Positions 29,845 through 38,585 are shown, numbered from the stretch's first letter. The stretch: 64,000 nt of DNA from Achromobacter seleniivolatilans (GCF_030864005.1 NZ_CP132976.1:5270001-5334000); one strand, 5' to 3'. Made by a program: numbers and translations. The notes: a model not told the origin generated them from the letters alone.

Positions 29845-32390
29845 TGAAGACGCTCATCATTGCCGAAAAGCCATCCGTTGCGCGCGATATCGCTGCGGCA
29901 ATCGGCGGGTGCCGCCAGGTCGGAAACTGGCTGGAAGGTGAACAGTTCGTCGTCAGCTCAGGTATCGGACACTTGGTGCAGATCGCCGATCCTGAATCTG
30001 GCCATCCCTCCGTGGGCTTCGGGGGCCTGCCCCGAATTCCACATCAGTTCGCTCTCAGTGCCATTCCGGGCACCGTAGATCAGCTCAAACTACTCGGGAA
30101 ATTGATTGCGCGGCCCGACGTCTCCAAGGTGGTCAATGCTTGTGACGCAGGCCGCGAGGGCGAGCTTATCTTTAACCTGATCTACGAGTTCCACAAGGCA
30201 CAAAAGCCGGTGTTTCGGATGTGGATTCAGTCCATGACTTCTGCGGCGATCCGTGAGGCATTTAAGGGGCTTCGGCCTGCATCCGCCTTTGCCAGGCTGG
30301 GCGATGCGGCGCGGAGCCGCTCGGAGGCAGACTGGCTGGTTGGCATAAATGGATCCCGGGCGGTTTCCGCCCTGGTCGAAGTGCAGACTGATCGGCGGGA
30401 GCGAAACTCCGTCGGCAGAGTCCAGACGCCAACGCTTGCGATTGTCGTCCACCAAGAGCTCGCTATTCGCTCCTTCATACCGAGGCCATATTGGGAGTTG
30501 CACGCGACTTTTGCGGTGCACGCAGGGGAGTATGTTGCCCGCTGGCGTGGGCCGGCCATTGACGCAGGGGATTCCGCGGGGGATTCGAGACACCGCATAT
30601 GGGATAAAGCCAAGGCAGACGCCTTGTTGGCAATGTGCCGGGCAACTCCGCCCACATCGGTGCGCGATGAGTCCAAGATAGTCACAAGCGGTCCTCCCAA
30701 GTTGTTCGACTTGACGACGCTCCAGCGAGAGGCCAACAAGCGGTTTAAGTTCTCCGCGAAGAAGACGTTGGACTTGACCCAGGCCCTGTACGAGAAGCAC
30801 AAAGCTCTCACCTACCCACGGACGGACTCGAACGCGCTCCCAGAGGACTATGTGGGCAAGGCTGGAGCAGTCGTCGAAGCCTTTGCGAATAGCGCATACG
30901 GTGAGCATGCTGGACGGATTATTTCCAATAATTGGGTCCGTCAGGACAAGCGAATCTTTAATAACGCAAAGATCTCCGATCACTTCGCCATCATCCCGAC
31001 GGGGCGACTTCCGGGCGATTTGACCGACGGCGAAGCAAAGGTCTTCGACCTGGTTGTTCGGAGGTTCCTGGCGGCCTTCCATCCGCCGGCGTCATTCGCC
31101 AAGACTGAGCGGACGACGGTCGTGTCCGGGCAAGAGTTCACCGCTACAGGCCGGGTGCTTCAAGAAGCTGGATGGATGGCAGTCTATGGGCGAGACCTCG
31201 ACGCAGAGGACGAGGCGCCGTCGCTTTGTTCACTGGTGCAGGGAGAAACCGCAGCAAACCGGAATGTAAAGCTCGTTGCTCAGAAGACCAAGCCCCCAAC
31301 TCGGTTTAATGAGGCAACGCTGCTGGGGGCAATGGAAACTGCCGGAAAGTTGTTGGAGGACGACGACCTCCGCGAAGCCATGCGAGAGCGCGGCCTTGGT
31401 ACGCCCGCTACGCGCGCGTCCATTATCGAGGTGCTCCTGGCAGATCAAGACCGGGCCAAGCGTTCGATAGAGCCCTATTTGCGGCGGCAGGGAAAAGAGC
31501 AGTACCTGGTTCCCACGGACAAGGGCATTCAGCTTGTACAGTTCTTGGAGGCCAATGGCCTTGAAGAGCTGACGTCGCCCAGGATGACCGGCGATTGGGA
31601 ATCCAAGCTTCGTCTTATGGAGCGTGCACAGTACGAGCGATCGCTCTTCATGACTGAGACCGCGCAGTTTGCACGTCGCCTCGTCGAGACGCTGAAGGCC
31701 AGGGCGGCTGCGGTGCCGGCAGCGCCAACGACCGCTCTTAACGCGCCTTGCCCCCGGTGCCAGGCGCCGCTGCTGGCGAGCGCCCGTCAGGTTTCGTGCA
31801 GCGCCGGTTGCGGATTTCGGCAGGATCGGTTGGTGGCCGGGCGAGAGTTGTCTTGTGAGGAGCTGAAAGAGCTGTACAGCGTGGGTAAGACGGAGGTGCT
31901 GGAGGGATTCGTTAGCAAGGCGAAGCGGTCGTTCAGTGCCAGGCTTAAGCTCAATCAAGAACGACGTCTGGAGTTCGAATTCGATCCGCGCGCCGGGGCC
32001 GGCAAGGGCGCGGGTGTCACTCCCGGGGGAACGCAGAAGGCATACCCATGCCCGCTGTGCCGTAAGCCTTTGCGCCTGCGGCAGGGCTTAAAAGGAGCTT
32101 TCTGGGGATGCAGCGCCTACCCAGAGTGCAAACACACGCAACCTGACGAGGGCGGTAAGCCGGGGGTTCGTGCAGCGTCTGTTGCGGCGTCGATGCCAAC
32201 TGCGGAAGTATTGAATGCCTCTGCCGGCCGTGAGGTCTTGGCGAGTTCTACAGGGGCAGCGTGCCCGACCTGCGGGGCCGGCAAGCTTGTAAGCCGTGTC
32301 TCCTCCACCTCGGACAGGCGCTTTCTGGGCTGCAGCAAGTTTCCGAATTGCCGTCATTTCGAATGGGAGAAGGGCAATGGGAAACGTTAG
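29844..32390 (+). CDS. topB: DNA topoisomerase III (type IA)
   Basis: The 848-residue enzyme has a TOPRIM domain at the N-terminus ('MKTLIIAEKPSVARDIAAAI' and the acidic 'VVNACDAGREGELIF'). The catalytic tyrosine Y324 is in 'LTYPRTDSNALPEDY'. After about residue 630 come three C-terminal zinc-ribbon units (CPRC..CSAGC, CPLC..CSAYPEC, CPTC..CSKFPNC). It relaxes and decatenates DNA by single-strand passage and is a standard PFGI-1 ICE gene that probably helps resolve replicated element DNA. It is longer than E. coli TopB because of the extra ribbons. Confidence 0.95.
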   Translation: MKTLIIAEKPSVARDIAAAIGGCRQVGNWLEGEQFVVSSGIGHLVQIADPESGHPSVGFGGLPRIPHQFALSAIPGTVDQLKLLGKLIARPDVSKVVNACDAGREGELIFNLIYEFHKAQKPVFRMWIQSMTSAAIREAFKGLRPASAFARLGDAARSRSEADWLVGINGSRAVSALVEVQTDRRERNSVGRVQTPTLAIVVHQELAIRSFIPRPYWELHATFAVHAGEYVARWRGPAIDAGDSAGDSRHRIWDKAKADALLAMCRATPPTSVRDESKIVTSGPPKLFDLTTLQREANKRFKFSAKKTLDLTQALYEKHKALTYPRTDSNALPEDYVGKAGAVVEAFANSAYGEHAGRIISNNWVRQDKRIFNNAKISDHFAIIPTGRLPGDLTDGEAKVFDLVVRRFLAAFHPPASFAKTERTTVVSGQEFTATGRVLQEAGWMAVYGRDLDAEDEAPSLCSLVQGETAANRNVKLVAQKTKPPTRFNEATLLGAMETAGKLLEDDDLREAMRERGLGTPATRASIIEVLLADQDRAKRSIEPYLRRQGKEQYLVPTDKGIQLVQFLEANGLEELTSPRMTGDWESKLRLMERAQYERSLFMTETAQFARRLVETLKARAAAVPAAPTTALNAPCPRCQAPLLASARQVSCSAGCGFRQDRLVAGRELSCEELKELYSVGKTEVLEGFVSKAKRSFSARLKLNQERRLEFEFDPRAGAGKGAGVTPGGTQKAYPCPLCRKPLRLRQGLKGAFWGCSAYPECKHTQPDEGGKPGVRAASVAASMPTAEVLNASAGREVLASSTGAACPTCGAGKLVSRVSSTSDRRFLGCSKFPNCRHFEWEKGNGKR

Positions 32391-32637
32391 GGTGCAAGTG
32401 CCGTTCAGAGCGGCAATTGGAACGATGGGGCAGGTGTCTTTCCGATTCGACGAGAGTGCGTTGCATGCGTCTTCAACGGCATCCCTATCAATCGACCTGG
32501 GCACAGCCCAGGGGCGCGGGCCTATGTCGGCGACCCTTGATGTTGAAGGAATGCGGCAACTCGTGGATGGGTTGATGGACGCGATCCTCGCCGTTGAAAG
32601 ACGCCAGCGGTTGGATGGCCAGGATTGGGTTGGATGA
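32377..32637 (+). CDS. Small ICE protein of unknown function
   Basis: The 86-residue protein starts at an ATG inside the 3' end of topB with a GAGAAGGG ribosome-binding site. It is predicted beta-rich ('VQVPFRAAIGTMGQVSFRFD') with a helical C-terminus ('MRQLVDGLMDAILAVERRQR'). No family is recognised. Confidence 0.55.
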   Translation: MGNVRVQVPFRAAIGTMGQVSFRFDESALHASSTASLSIDLGTAQGRGPMSATLDVEGMRQLVDGLMDAILAVERRQRLDGQDWVG

Positions 32638-32671
32638 GGCCGCTGCTGCTCATCGGCCCGACTGGCGGTTC

Positions 32672-32701
32672 TACCGTACACACTGCGCGGTGTGTACGGT
32701 A
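32672..32701. promoter_or_regulatory. Perfect 12-bp inverted repeat, likely operator
   Basis: TACCGTACACAC-tgcgcg-GTGTGTACGGTA in the short gap before the KfrA-like gene. The symmetry and position suggest autoregulation by that DNA-binding protein. Confidence 0.7.
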
Positions 32702-32713
32702 CAGAAAACAAGG

Positions 32714-32729
32714 CGTCATAAATATGACG
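32714..32729. promoter_or_regulatory. Second palindrome before the KfrA-like gene
   Basis: CGTCAT-aaat-ATGACG, 13 bases after the previous dyad and 36 bases before the start codon. It may be the promoter -10 region under repressor control or a second operator. Confidence 0.55.
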
Positions 32730-32764
32730 ATTTTCATGATCGTGGTTTTGGAGGTTAGCCGGTA

Positions 32765-33490
32765 ATGGGTAGGCCGTCCTTTCAGCTAACAGACGACCAG
32801 GCACGGCGCATAATGGTCGCCGTCGGGCGCCTGCAGGAAGCGTATCCGGCGGTAGCGGATAACCGCGCGTTTCTTGGTGGGCTAGTAAACGCGGTACTGC
32901 AGGTTACGGGGCGCCTGTATGGCGTTCCCACGTACCAGCGAATTCTGCGAGCGTACGCGCCGAGGCGAAGCCCGTCTACCAAAACCATCCTGTCCGTGCT
33001 GGTGGGTGTCCAGAAGGCCATGGCGCGGACACCGTCGACCGACGCTGATTACGATACCTGCGCTGCGGTTGCGCCGGCGCAGGTCGCGGCGCGTCAGGAG
33101 GACCCTACACCTGTTCGTCTGCTCGCGATCGAGCTTGAGGAGAGTCGCCGCCGACGCCAGGTGCTTGAGGCAGACAAAGCTCGATTGGAGGCGGCAATGA
33201 GCGCGCAACAGTGCGAATTGGCTCGCGCGCTTGGGCAGGTTGACAGCGCTGACCGTGCCCTCTCTGCCCTGGCGGATAAGATGGCTGCGCTTGTGAATAC
33301 GGTGACGCAGGTCACACACGCTGAGCAGGGCGGGCGTGCTTTCGCGCTGCGGGCAATCGAAGCGGCACGCGCGGAAAGCCGGCTATGGCGAGAACGCTAT
33401 GAAGGATTGCAGGCACTGCGCAAGGAAGAGCAAGCGCTGTTGGATTCATACAGACGAGCCGCGCTAGGGGCTGCGGGAGCGTCGCGATGA
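32765..33490 (+). CDS. KfrA-like DNA-binding protein with coiled coil
   Basis: The 241-residue protein has an N-terminal globular segment ('LTDDQARRIMVAVGRLQEAY' to about residue 90) of the KfrA_N type, followed by a long alanine-rich coiled coil (about 110-235, with repeated 'RLEAAMSAQQCELARALG'-like heptads). KfrA proteins of broad-host-range plasmids repress their own promoter through long inverted repeats and stabilise the replicon. The two palindromes directly upstream fit this. It overlaps the recombinase gene by 4 bases, so the two are co-expressed. Confidence 0.65.
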   Translation: MGRPSFQLTDDQARRIMVAVGRLQEAYPAVADNRAFLGGLVNAVLQVTGRLYGVPTYQRILRAYAPRRSPSTKTILSVLVGVQKAMARTPSTDADYDTCAAVAPAQVAARQEDPTPVRLLAIELEESRRRRQVLEADKARLEAAMSAQQCELARALGQVDSADRALSALADKMAALVNTVTQVTHAEQGGRAFALRAIEAARAESRLWRERYEGLQALRKEEQALLDSYRRAALGAAGASR

Positions 33491-34701
33491 ACGCTGTGGC
33501 ACCTACCCCGGCCTCTTCCATTACGAGCGGCTCAGAGGCCGTTCCGTGCGTCCTGGGGCTGGTTCGCGATGACTGGGACGCCGCGGAGCGCTGGCTAGAG
33601 GTGCTGGCCGCGCGTAGACCGCCTGTAAGTCCTCATACCCTAGCGAATTATCGGCGCGAGATTCAGCGCATCCGGTGGTACTGCAACCTGGTCGGATCGG
33701 ATGGGCCTAGCCGGTGGTCTATCCCTGACGTGACCCGCTACCTTGCATTCTTGCGCGAGAGGTCGGGTGACCATGTCTGCGGTAGGCGCACCGCGCGCAC
33801 CGGTGATCTCGACTGGACGCCATTTCGAAGCAGGCTCGGAGCGTCGGCACTCGCGAACGCCCAGAAGGTCTTGCATGCACTACTCAAGTTTTGGTTTGAG
33901 GCAGGGTATAGACGTGCGAATCCAATGGCGTCTATCGGAAGTGGCGGTGGGGTTGGGCGCGATGCGCCGCGTCGCCACGCTGTCCCCCCGGATTTGATCG
34001 AGGAAGTTCTGGAGTCGATGGAGCAGGTTTCGCGTGCATCAGTGGAGAAGAAGCTGATGTTTCTGCGAGATCGGTTCATTCTTCATCTGCTGCAGTTCAC
34101 GGGGATGCGGGCGAGTGAAGTTGTATTGGCCAACATGGGAGACGTGGAGCTTTATGCGGATCCGAAGTCCGGGCGCGCCCACTGGTCTTTGCTTGTGAGA
34201 TATGGGAAGGGCAGAAAGATTGGGCGGGTAGCATTGCCATCGAACGTCATGGAAGATCTGCGTGCCTACCGCTACGCATTCAGCTTTCCACCGGAGCCCG
34301 TCTGCGGAGATCCTACCGCACTCATTCTCTCGCCGCGCACGCGGAAAGTGGAAGGAGTGTGCCCTTACCCGTCGTCAGTGGTGGGACGTCGCAGTCAGCG
34401 GCTGTGGCGAGAGATACGGAGGCGAGCGACACTTTGGGACATACTCACCAGCGCCTTCCAAGGTTGCGCATTGCGGCTTCGTGACGCCGGTCGGGATGAA
34501 GAGGCGGGCCTGCTTGAGCGCGCTTCAACACACTGGCTGAGGCATACATTCGGCAGGCAATTGACCGCGATGGGCGTTGACGTGCGTGTGATCGCGAAGG
34601 CTATGCGGCATGACGATGTGCGGACAACGATGGCATACACGGAGTTAGACTTTCTGGATATCGTTCGAGTACTTGAGAAGGTGCGGCCGGGTGGCGTGTA
34701 G
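33487..34701 (+). CDS. Tyrosine recombinase (phage-integrase family)
   Basis: The 404-residue protein carries the full catalytic set: Arg208 in 'GMRASEV', a lysine in 'YGKGRK' (241/244), His349-x-x-Arg352 in 'HWLRHTFGRQL', His375 in 'AMRHDDVRTTMAYTE' and nucleophile Tyr384. The N-terminal SAM-like core-binding domain spans about residues 25-145. Its internal position, 13 kb from the tRNA, suggests it is not the tRNA-site integrase. A role in resolving element multimers, or as a relic of an inserted island, is possible. The cargo island begins right after it. Confidence 0.85.
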   Translation: MNAVAPTPASSITSGSEAVPCVLGLVRDDWDAAERWLEVLAARRPPVSPHTLANYRREIQRIRWYCNLVGSDGPSRWSIPDVTRYLAFLRERSGDHVCGRRTARTGDLDWTPFRSRLGASALANAQKVLHALLKFWFEAGYRRANPMASIGSGGGVGRDAPRRHAVPPDLIEEVLESMEQVSRASVEKKLMFLRDRFILHLLQFTGMRASEVVLANMGDVELYADPKSGRAHWSLLVRYGKGRKIGRVALPSNVMEDLRAYRYAFSFPPEPVCGDPTALILSPRTRKVEGVCPYPSSVVGRRSQRLWREIRRRATLWDILTSAFQGCALRLRDAGRDEEAGLLERASTHWLRHTFGRQLTAMGVDVRVIAKAMRHDDVRTTMAYTELDFLDIVRVLEKVRPGGV

Positions 34702-34734
34702 GTGCTGCTAGCTCAGCGCCGTACAGCAGCACCT
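34700..34734. terminator. Perfect hairpin at the end of the recombinase gene
   Basis: AGGTGCTGCT (34700-34709) pairs with AGCAGCACCT (34725-34734) across a 15-base loop. There is no T-run, so factor-independent termination is doubtful. It also marks the left boundary of the cargo island. Confidence 0.45.
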
Positions 34735-35072
34735 TCCAAATTGAGCGTCGTTGAACGGGTGGGGCCCGGCCAGCACCGCACTCGGCGTCGCGCCTAGAGT
34801 CAAACCTGGCGTGGATGGCCTGAGGTCCACTTCAATGATGCATGCCCGGAATTCAGCCGCAAGGCAAAGCAGCACCATTTTTAGAAGTTGTCGGTGCGCG
34901 TTTATTCGGTGTGCATGGCCACCAACGCCTGTCAAGTGTCCAACGTAGATAGGACGAAAGTGAACCTCCTGGGGCAAATTGGCCGAGAAGTCGCACCGGC
35001 GCTTGTAGAGCAGGGCAGGGCGCCGCAAAATCGCCGCGCAACAATGCGTGACCTGGGCGCCATTCACAATGG
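34735..35072. other. Non-coding gap left of the cargo island
   Basis: I see no credible gene, RNA or repeat in these 338 bases. Short open frames on both strands have no protein-like character. It may be a scar of recombination. Confidence 0.4.
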
Positions 35073-36053
35073 CTATACATGATCTGGCACGCGTAGCCCC
35101 TTGGGTAGATGAACGCCATATCTTTCATGAACTGTATGCGCGAGGTCAGAATGCGCGACAGAATTCAAATAATCAACTTGATCGCCTTGCGTCGCCATAA
35201 CTGAAAACTTCAAATTGATGGACGTGCGATCGAAGGGAATGTCAATTGCGTAGTACAGCACTTCAAAAAGTACGAACGGCCAACCCCGCAGTGTGAAATT
35301 CAACAATTCGTCCTCTCCGTAAGGGCGGCGTTCAGAGGGCGTGCCGCCGTACGCTAGCGATTTGTCGATCACGTACACTGACCACGATGCACCGGGTGCA
35401 ACGGTCTCGGGTGTGACCGTCTGACCATTTAGCGGCCACGCCGATAACATAGGCGTCGAAGCGCCTAGGAACTGCGCAAGATTGTGCGTGAAAGAGTTGC
35501 GCCGAGAGTAGAGGTAACGGACCTTCAAACGGTGCTCTTCCTTCGGATCGTCAATGGGCTTCGATGGGTAACTGGTATTTAGGTTTACTTTTGCCTCGGG
35601 CGGTAGTTTTGACACTCGAATTGCATCCAACAAGTGTGCTCGGGCGACTTCAGGAAGGTGCTCAATCCCTGCTTCAAACGCCGCGCCCACGCCATACAAT
35701 TCTGAGTGGCGCTTTAGTAGCACTCGTGTCATGGCTTCGGGATCACAGCAGTCCTGTTGATTGCGGAGACTCTCGAGAGCCGCTGCCCGTTCAGACTTAG
35801 CCTGCGACTTTTGACTGTTGATCCAGTTCGCAAATGGCATAAAGTCCCTGTGCTGTCCTAACTTATCGAAGCATGTCAGAAGCAAATACTCCGTCAACGC
35901 TTCCCTTTCATGCCGCTCGTGTGCAAAGTTGTCCACATTCGGATTGAACGACCAGCCAGGCAAGCTATCGGAATCTTCGAGTATTCGCTGCGCGAGATGC
36001 AGTCTTGCCTTGATCTGCTCAACCGTTTTAGATGCAATTTGATGCTTAGTCAT
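35073..36053 (-). CDS. Cargo protein with HEPN-type RX4H motif
   Basis: The 326-residue protein begins MTKHQIASKTVEQIKARLHL. It is helical in its first 200 residues and contains 'YLYSRRNSFTHNL', that is R185-N-S-F-T-H190. This is the RX4H signature (with N at X1) of HEPN ribonucleases in toxins and defence systems. The C-terminal third looks beta-rich ('GASWSVYVIDKSLAYGG', 'NFTLRGWPFVLFEVLYYAID'). I recognise no named family. It is in tandem with the CHAT-like gene and in AT-richer sequence than the ICE backbone, so it is probably an acquired defence gene. The HEPN call rests on one motif plus helical context. Confidence 0.6.
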   Translation of the reverse strand: MTKHQIASKTVEQIKARLHLAQRILEDSDSLPGWSFNPNVDNFAHERHEREALTEYLLLTCFDKLGQHRDFMPFANWINSQKSQAKSERAAALESLRNQQDCCDPEAMTRVLLKRHSELYGVGAAFEAGIEHLPEVARAHLLDAIRVSKLPPEAKVNLNTSYPSKPIDDPKEEHRLKVRYLYSRRNSFTHNLAQFLGASTPMLSAWPLNGQTVTPETVAPGASWSVYVIDKSLAYGGTPSERRPYGEDELLNFTLRGWPFVLFEVLYYAIDIPFDRTSINLKFSVMATQGDQVDYLNSVAHSDLAHTVHERYGVHLPKGLRVPDHV

Positions 36054-36198
36054 GCGTGGGTATGTCCACATTGGGGTTGGGCCAACAGCACTGGCTTTGA
36101 TCCGCGGTGCCGCCTTCAAACGTATGGAGCGAAGCTCAAGCCGTTTGTCGGGAAAAGTAGGCGGCCAGCAGTTGCAGCCGCAGGTCTTCGTTGTTGGG

Positions 36199-37110
36199 CT
36201 AGGCCCGGGGGGTTGATTGCCGAATTATTCGGTTGGAGGGCAGGCTCTTCACCCAGGCGAATAGGTTGTTCAGCACCTCTGCCCCCTTTGCTTTGCTGCC
36301 AAGGAAGTCCTGTGCGTACACCAAGAATCTGTCGCTTAGACTGCCATCGGTCATATTGCTCTTAAACACGCGTCTCCATTCCCTAAGCTGCTCTGGCCTC
36401 GGAGAGGTGGCGCCGTTCCTGAAGCGTGCGAGGGTTACGAGTTGCTCGATACGCCCTTGACGGCCACGCCCGCCGATCTTCTGATACACACGTGCTGCAG
36501 CAATATAGAAGAAAGGAACTGCGAAGAAATACTTGCAAGCATTCAGCGAGGTGAAGGCTTCTGACAGATTCGAATGGCGGATCAAATGTGCGTAGAAGGT
36601 GCGAGTCTCACGAAGCAGCGGCCTGGAGTAGATCGTGTCGTCTGGTCCCACCAGGAAGAAGAATGGCGTGGTTCGCCTGACATCCAGAGGGGCGACTGCG
36701 TGGATCCCAAAGCAGCACGCGGTTAGCACGCCAAGGTTTCCATCGGCAGAAATGTTCACTCTGCGCAGAGTTTCGCTTAGGTGTTTCCATGGAAGGGTAC
36801 CGTTTCGGCCGTCCGCGCCCCAAACCAGCCCAAGGTTCGGATCTCCATGGCACTCTATCTGAATGATCGGGCGCACGCCTTCATCACGACAGGCTGTTGC
36901 CAGCTTTTCCAACTCATTGAGTAGGTGTCCAGAGGTAGGCACCCGGACATAGCGGACTTGGGGCGGGTTTTCCGCGACGCCGCATTCAAGCACCAAAAAG
37001 TTATGGACGAGTTTAGCTGTCGGGTCATCATCGTCCAAAAGCCCATCGAAAACGATGATCGTGTTGTTAGAGATTCGCGCAGGCGGGGCCGAAAAAGATG
37101 GGTGGCTCAT
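36199..37110 (-). CDS. CHAT/caspase-like cysteine protease
   Basis: The 303-residue protein shows a caspase-fold dyad: His88 in 'RPIIQIECHGDPNLGL' (strand followed by HG) and Cys132 in 'NLGVLTACCFG' (the L-x-A-C pattern of CHAT proteases). These are preceded by a Rossmann-like first strand ('NTIIVFDGLL') and followed by 'FFFLVGPDDTI'. Bacterial CHAT proteases act as inducible effectors or activators in anti-phage and cell-death systems. There is no TPR or other fused domain; the C-terminal ~110 residues are helical and unassigned. It is divergent from the nuclease gene and 145 bases upstream of the HEPN-motif gene. Confidence 0.65.
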   Translation of the reverse strand: MSHPSFSAPPARISNNTIIVFDGLLDDDDPTAKLVHNFLVLECGVAENPPQVRYVRVPTSGHLLNELEKLATACRDEGVRPIIQIECHGDPNLGLVWGADGRNGTLPWKHLSETLRRVNISADGNLGVLTACCFGIHAVAPLDVRRTTPFFFLVGPDDTIYSRPLLRETRTFYAHLIRHSNLSEAFTSLNACKYFFAVPFFYIAAARVYQKIGGRGRQGRIEQLVTLARFRNGATSPRPEQLREWRRVFKSNMTDGSLSDRFLVYAQDFLGSKAKGAEVLNNLFAWVKSLPSNRIIRQSTPRA

Positions 37111-37366
37111 GCGAGTATCTCGCTGCCCTTAGTTGTTCGACTGCTCGATGGCGAGTCGTGCTGGGATGTTGTCCGTGACTGGAAATGCGAGCCGAGTTGT
37201 CATTTAATGTTTCTGATCATTTGGTCGACGTTCTATACCGGATTTTAAGGTGAGGACTGGCCAGCCGCCAATACGGCGACTTGCGCTGCCCCAAACTCTG
37301 CCTAGGCGAAGAGTGCAGCATCGACAGGATGAAAATCTTCCTTACTCACTAAGCTTCTGGTGCCAA

Positions 37367-38536
37367 GTGGAAACGTCAAAGATATTTGCCAAAGAACGAG
37401 ACATGCAGGACTGGTTAGTGGAGCGGCTCCGGCGGGATAACCAGGGCTTCGGCGAACTGATCATCAACCCTGATTACCTCACGACTGTTGAGCCAACAAC
37501 GCACGCCGACACTCGGTTTTTGGAGAGCTACCGCCGAGCGATGGACGCCCTAGATGCTGTGGAAGTATTGGTGGTGAACCAAAATATCGCCACAGATGAG
37601 CGCGACAAGCTTCAGCCCGATCTGGTGCTTTATGATCAGTACAAAGGGGCGATAGTTGTTGTTGAACTGAAGAATCGCCGAGCGGCAACTCGCGAAGCCG
37701 GGACAGAACTGGGCGCCTATGCAGCGGCAGTGCGTACGTACGTGCCATTCATTGCCGCCGCAGATGTTGTTAGCGTCATCATTTCTAGCGAGTGGCCCAC
37801 CCTTTTGCGACGTTTTGTTTTCAATGAAATCGTATGGTTTGGTCGCACAGTCATCTGCCTGGAGCCAGCTTTAGGCCCTGACGAGGCTGTCAGTTTGTCT
37901 ATAAAAAAGATCGACGCTTTCACCGGCCGCAACGCCACAAAAGCGATCAGTGCATCCGACCTGACGGGCCACATCTTAAGTTTGAAGCCACCCCAAGCGG
38001 GCTTTCCTCGCACGCATGTGGCCCAGATGAGGTTGGCCGGCATGGCAATGACGCGCCGTGGTATCTCTCTCGGGAGCAACGGTTTTGCGTTCCTTTGGAA
38101 GACCAATAACACCGACGCTCCATACTCCTTCACGTTGGTAGATGTTTCACCGATGCGAGATCTTTTTCATTTGTGCGACAGCGCCCCTCCACACAAGGGG
38201 ATAAATGCATTTCATCTAGCTCTTATCAAAACCAAGAACATGTGGGGGACCCCTGACCTGAGCAGATCGCTCACCGAGATAAGAGAGCACGCAAAGTCGT
38301 TCCTGAAGTCTTGTTGCCATACGCACCTCGAAGGTGCGATGAATTGGCAAGATCTTTTGGAAGATATGCTGGATAATCGCACACGATTTATCGGCTTCTA
38401 CGCATGGGGAGTGTTCGGGGACGCCTACCACCTCAAATTAGCTGAAAAAGCCGCACGGAGTGGATCTACGGTGCATGACTCTGTTGAGGTCGGGTGGGAA
38501 ACAATCTCTGAATTGGTGATAGACGACGCAGATTAG
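37367..38536 (+). CDS. PD-(D/E)XK-type nuclease-like cargo protein
   Basis: With the GTG at 37367 the protein has 389 residues. An early 'AKERDMQDWLVERL' helix with a conserved acidic residue is followed by 'LQPDLVLYD' (Asp85) and 'AIVVVELKNRRA' (Glu100-x-Lys102), the D...ExK core of restriction-like nucleases. 'TELGAYAAAV' follows, where the core helix usually lies. The C-terminal ~200 residues are unassigned and may be a sensor. A GTG at 37250 and an ATG at 37403 are alternative starts. It is transcribed divergently from the CHAT-like gene and forms the third member of the cargo island. Confidence 0.65.
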   Translation: METSKIFAKERDMQDWLVERLRRDNQGFGELIINPDYLTTVEPTTHADTRFLESYRRAMDALDAVEVLVVNQNIATDERDKLQPDLVLYDQYKGAIVVVELKNRRAATREAGTELGAYAAAVRTYVPFIAAADVVSVIISSEWPTLLRRFVFNEIVWFGRTVICLEPALGPDEAVSLSIKKIDAFTGRNATKAISASDLTGHILSLKPPQAGFPRTHVAQMRLAGMAMTRRGISLGSNGFAFLWKTNNTDAPYSFTLVDVSPMRDLFHLCDSAPPHKGINAFHLALIKTKNMWGTPDLSRSLTEIREHAKSFLKSCCHTHLEGAMNWQDLLEDMLDNRTRFIGFYAWGVFGDAYHLKLAEKAARSGSTVHDSVEVGWETISELVIDDAD

Positions 38537-38585
38537 GTTGGGGGGGTACTGCTCGTGAACCCCTGCATCTACTTTCGTCAGATAC

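Noticed and set aside
33487..34701. Calling this recombinase the ICE's tRNA-Pro integrase
   Set aside because: It lies 13 kb inside the element; in this ICE class the integrase is normally at an end. The right end is outside the window, so this is left open.
34708..35067. 119-codon minus-strand frame in the gap left of the cargo island
   Set aside because: No ribosome-binding site, no protein-like pattern and overlap with the recombinase-end hairpin.
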